Source of the DNA: Myxacorys californica WJT36-NPBG1
GTDB lineage: Bacteria > Cyanobacteriota > Cyanobacteriia > Leptolyngbyales > Leptolyngbyaceae
NCBI GenBank assembly: GCA_019359315.1
Contig: JAHHHO010000055.1
Coordinates: forward strand, 1 to 35,404
Direction: 5' to 3'
DNA length: 35,404 nt
A program made the position numbers and the translations under genes. The notes beneath the pieces are model-generated. The model saw only the letters and a list, made by a program, of their open reading frames with translations. It was not told where the DNA came from and did not search any database. Positions 33,778-35,404 of this stretch are shown piece after piece. Every line of letters begins with the position of its first letter. Within the stretch, counting starts at the first letter, position 1.

Positions 33778-33791
33778 CGCCCCAAGGGGCG
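33778..33791. repeat. Perfect short palindrome
   Basis: CGCCCCAAGGGGCG, a six-bp GC stem with AA in the loop, between attC site 3 and the SDR fragment. No T-run follows, so it is not a classical terminator. Comparable palindromes occur at ends of transposons and in cyanobacterial intergenic spacers. Confidence 0.5.
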
Positions 33792-33829
33792 GGGAATCTA
33801 CCCACAGAGATTGAAACAGGAGGAACAAA

Positions 33830-33933
33830 ATGATATTGCAAGATAAAGTGGCGTTAGTTACGGGAGGCACATCGGGAATTGGCAGAGCAACTGCGATCTC
33901 ATTCGGTGCTGCTGGAGCAAAGGTAGTATTCTC
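33830..33933 (+). pseudogene. SDR 5' fragment 4, cut by IS6-family element
   Basis: ATG 33830 opens MILQDKVALVTGGTSGIGRA, TAISFGAAGAKVVF and S at the cut. The 34 codons carry the SDR start and cofactor turn. GATTGAAACAGGAGGAAC, the SDR leader, is intact upstream. At 33934 the sequence switches to the IS6-family terminal repeat. The remainder of the SDR is not in the window. Confidence 0.9.
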
Positions 33934-34026
33934 GGTTGTGTCGCAAAAAAGGTAGGGTGGGAGGCTCAGTTTCCTCTGACTTTAATCTGAATGGCATCCC
34001 AATCTCTGTTTAAGTGGCGGCACTTC
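33934..34026 (+). mobile_element. IS6-family element, left end
   Basis: Starts with GGTTGTGTCGCAAAAAA, the terminal repeat seen at 501. The transposase starts at ATG 33991 and encodes MASQSLFKWRHF, equivalent to MSTVSLSKWRQF at 567. The frame is cut after codon 12 by the group II intron at 34027. The rest of the element is beyond the window. Confidence 0.85.
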
Positions 34027-34553
34027 GTGCGATTCGTTGTTGGCTGAATTCATAAGCGAGCCAGGGCACTCTCTGCTCTGAACTCTAGCTCAATGGAGGT
34101 GAAAGCCCTCCCTTCTCAAGTTCGGAATGACTCAAGACCTACCCACAGTGACCAGGCTCGGAATCCTGGAGGCTGAAGCTGGGAATAGGACGCAATCAGA
34201 GGGCGCGTGTATCGCTCACCCTGGCGTTATCGGAGTCCCTATGATGAAACAGAGCCTAGAAAAGCGCCCTACGCCAAAGCAGGGATACACAATCACGCCC
34301 CTGACTTCGTTAGAGTAACGACCCGCTAACTTGAGAAGTGGAGATTAGCAGAACTAAGGGTTTCTAACGGGCGAAGTGGCTCCATCTAACGGGACAACCT
34401 ATCGAGCTAGGGAACGAATAAAAACGCAAATCAGGTCTGGGGAACCCGGTCGAACCCCTAGTAGATGAGACGAGACATGGAATTCCTGAATTGCGGGTAG
34501 GACAAGGCGTAATTGCCTTGAGGTTATCAGAACACAACTCCCCAAAGGTGAGC

Positions 34554-35258
34554 ATGATTAGACACATAGGCAACTATCGTGAATCTTGGAAGGGGTTGGC
34601 GTGGAAGCAATTCCGCAAAAATCTGTTCCGCCTCCAATGTCGGTTGTGGAAAGCGGTTAGAGCAGGAGACACCAGAAAAGCTCGCAATCTTCAGAAGCTG
34701 ATTCTGAAATCCCAAAGTGCGAGATGGTTAGCCATCCGTCAGATCACTCAGCTCAATACTGGGAAAAAGACGGCAGGTGTCGATGGCAAATCAAGCCTCA
34801 CCTTCAAGGAACGGTTTGAACTTGAAAGCCTCCTCAGCGCAATGGCATGGCGATGGAAACATCAGCGGCTAAGAGAAATCCCAATTCCCAAACGAGATGG
34901 GACAACCCGGATGCTCAAGGTGCCGACCATTGCCGATAGAGCATGGCAGAAACTGGTGCATTATGCCCTAGACCCAGCCCATGAAGCGACCTTCCATGCC
35001 AGAAGCTACGGTTTTCGCGCTGGTAGGAGTGCTCATGATGTTCAACGAGTTCTATTTCTCAACCTGTCCTCTAACAAAGGAGGATTGCAGAAGAGAATTC
35101 TAGAACTCGACATCGAAAAATGCTTTGACCGCATCCGGCATGGAAAGATGAGGGAGAACTGATCCTCCCTCAATCGTTCAAAACCGGAATTTGGAGATGC
35201 CTTAAAGCCGGAATCAATCCTGAGTTTCCTGACCAGGGAACTCCGCAAGGCGGGTGTC
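34554..35258 (+). pseudogene. Group II intron reverse transcriptase/maturase, broken
   Basis: ATG 34554, with AAAGGTG upstream, opens a protein typical of intron-encoded RTs: FRLQCRLWKAVRAGD, LQKLILKSQSARWLAIRQIT and GKKTAGVDGKSSLTFKER (RT0/RT1), LREIPIPKRDGTTRMLKVPT, then SYGFRAGRSAHD and ILELDIEKCFDRIRHGKM. A stop occurs at 35160-35162. In the shifted frame, SFKTGIWRCLKAGINPEF, PDQGTPQGG continues the RT domain, so one base appears to be missing near 35155. The catalytic YADD motif would lie beyond the sequence cut at 35258. Confidence 0.85.
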
Positions 35259-35404
35259 GTGCGCTACGAAGCGCAGTAACGATACGGGATGGCGTTTCCC
35301 CCAAAGCGCCAAGGCTGATCCGGCAGGCGGCGGATAATGAGCAAGAACCCGTCTGAAGCCCGGAGAACACGGGGCAACCTGCTGACACCCTGTTACAGCA
35401 CAAG
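35259..35404 (+). other. Unidentified insertion in RT, possible nested group II intron
   Basis: After GTPQGG, where RT sequences continue VISPLLA, the sequence switches to GTGCGCTACGAAGCGCAG, a possible group II 5' end (GTGCG). GACACCC at 35384-35390 is a perfect complement of GGGTGTC just before the boundary (35252-35258), a candidate EBS1/IBS1 pair. A hairpin TGCGC/GCGCA is also present. The 3' end is outside the window, so the identification is tentative. Confidence 0.4.

Larger units (their letters stand above)
34027..35404 (+). mobile_element. Group II intron inserted in IS6-family transposase
   Basis: The 5' end reads GTGCGATTCG, the GTGYG consensus of group II introns, directly after the transposase codon for Phe12. 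The 460 bp that follow lack coding and look like ribozyme domains I-IV. GAAGTG occurs at 34335-34340 and 34373-34378; both are perfect complements of the exon end CACTTC (34021-34026), giving candidate EBS1/IBS1 pairing. A reverse-transcriptase reading frame follows. Domains V/VI and the 3' end lie outside the window. Confidence 0.8.

Noticed and set aside
33778-33791. CGCCCCAAGGGGCG as a terminator or IS200/IS605 end
   Set aside because: There is no T-run, and no tnpA or tnpB remnant is nearby, so only a palindrome is reported.

Overview
The window looks like an accessory region of a cyanobacterial chromosome. The highly iterated palindrome GCGATCGC (HIP1) recurs through most genes. The giant Ser/Thr-kinase/AAA/GAF/PAS/histidine-kinase fusion is a filamentous-cyanobacterial architecture, and the insertion sequences and group II intron fit. 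A minority of genes are GC-rich with few or no HIP1 sites (about 16847-17797, 22497-25574, 28984-30006) and look acquired. I could run no searches, so family names rest on recognised motifs.

Layout. 1-2046 is an insertion-sequence graveyard: an IS1 end, an IS982 5' piece, an IS6-family element with a frameshifted transposase, and a second, truncated IS6-like transposase. 2141-4675 (minus) is a probable operon: FMN azoreductase, ABM monooxygenase, small membrane protein, UBP-type zinc finger and DUF5996 protein. 4963-6317 (minus) encodes an NmrA-like NAD(P)-binding protein and a SnoaL-like protein. 7024-14323 is a 2220-residue hybrid sensor kinase followed by a NarL-type response regulator; this module lies between inverted copies of a 150-bp promoter/5'-gene segment. 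14736-16805 holds a peptidoglycan-binding protein, a DsbA-like protein without catalytic cysteines, a truncated LuxR-type HTH protein and an AraC-type DNA-binding protein.

From 16847 to 33628 there is a long same-strand series of small enzymes: two CPBP proteases, a quinone-oxidoreductase-like MDR, several SDRs, four SnoaL/NTF2-like proteins, two alpha/beta hydrolases, pirin, an LLM flavin enzyme, RidA, two small secreted two-cysteine proteins, a secreted peptidoglycan-binding protein and a TMEM175-like channel. Between them lie at least four broken pieces of one SDR gene, copies of its leader, and two convincing integron attC recombination sites. A promoter block of about 55-100 bp recurs at four loci and may be an AraC-type operator.

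The right end (33830-35404) is nested: an SDR 5' fragment is cut by an IS6-family element, whose transposase is cut after codon 12 by a group II intron, whose reverse transcriptase is frameshifted and then cut by a further unidentified sequence.

Taken together, the gene content (azoreductase, quinone-reductase-like, pirin, SDR, LLM, RidA, SnoaL) suggests a set of accessory redox and electrophile-handling genes, partly co-regulated, assembled by duplication, integron-type capture and IS activity. The physiological role is inference.
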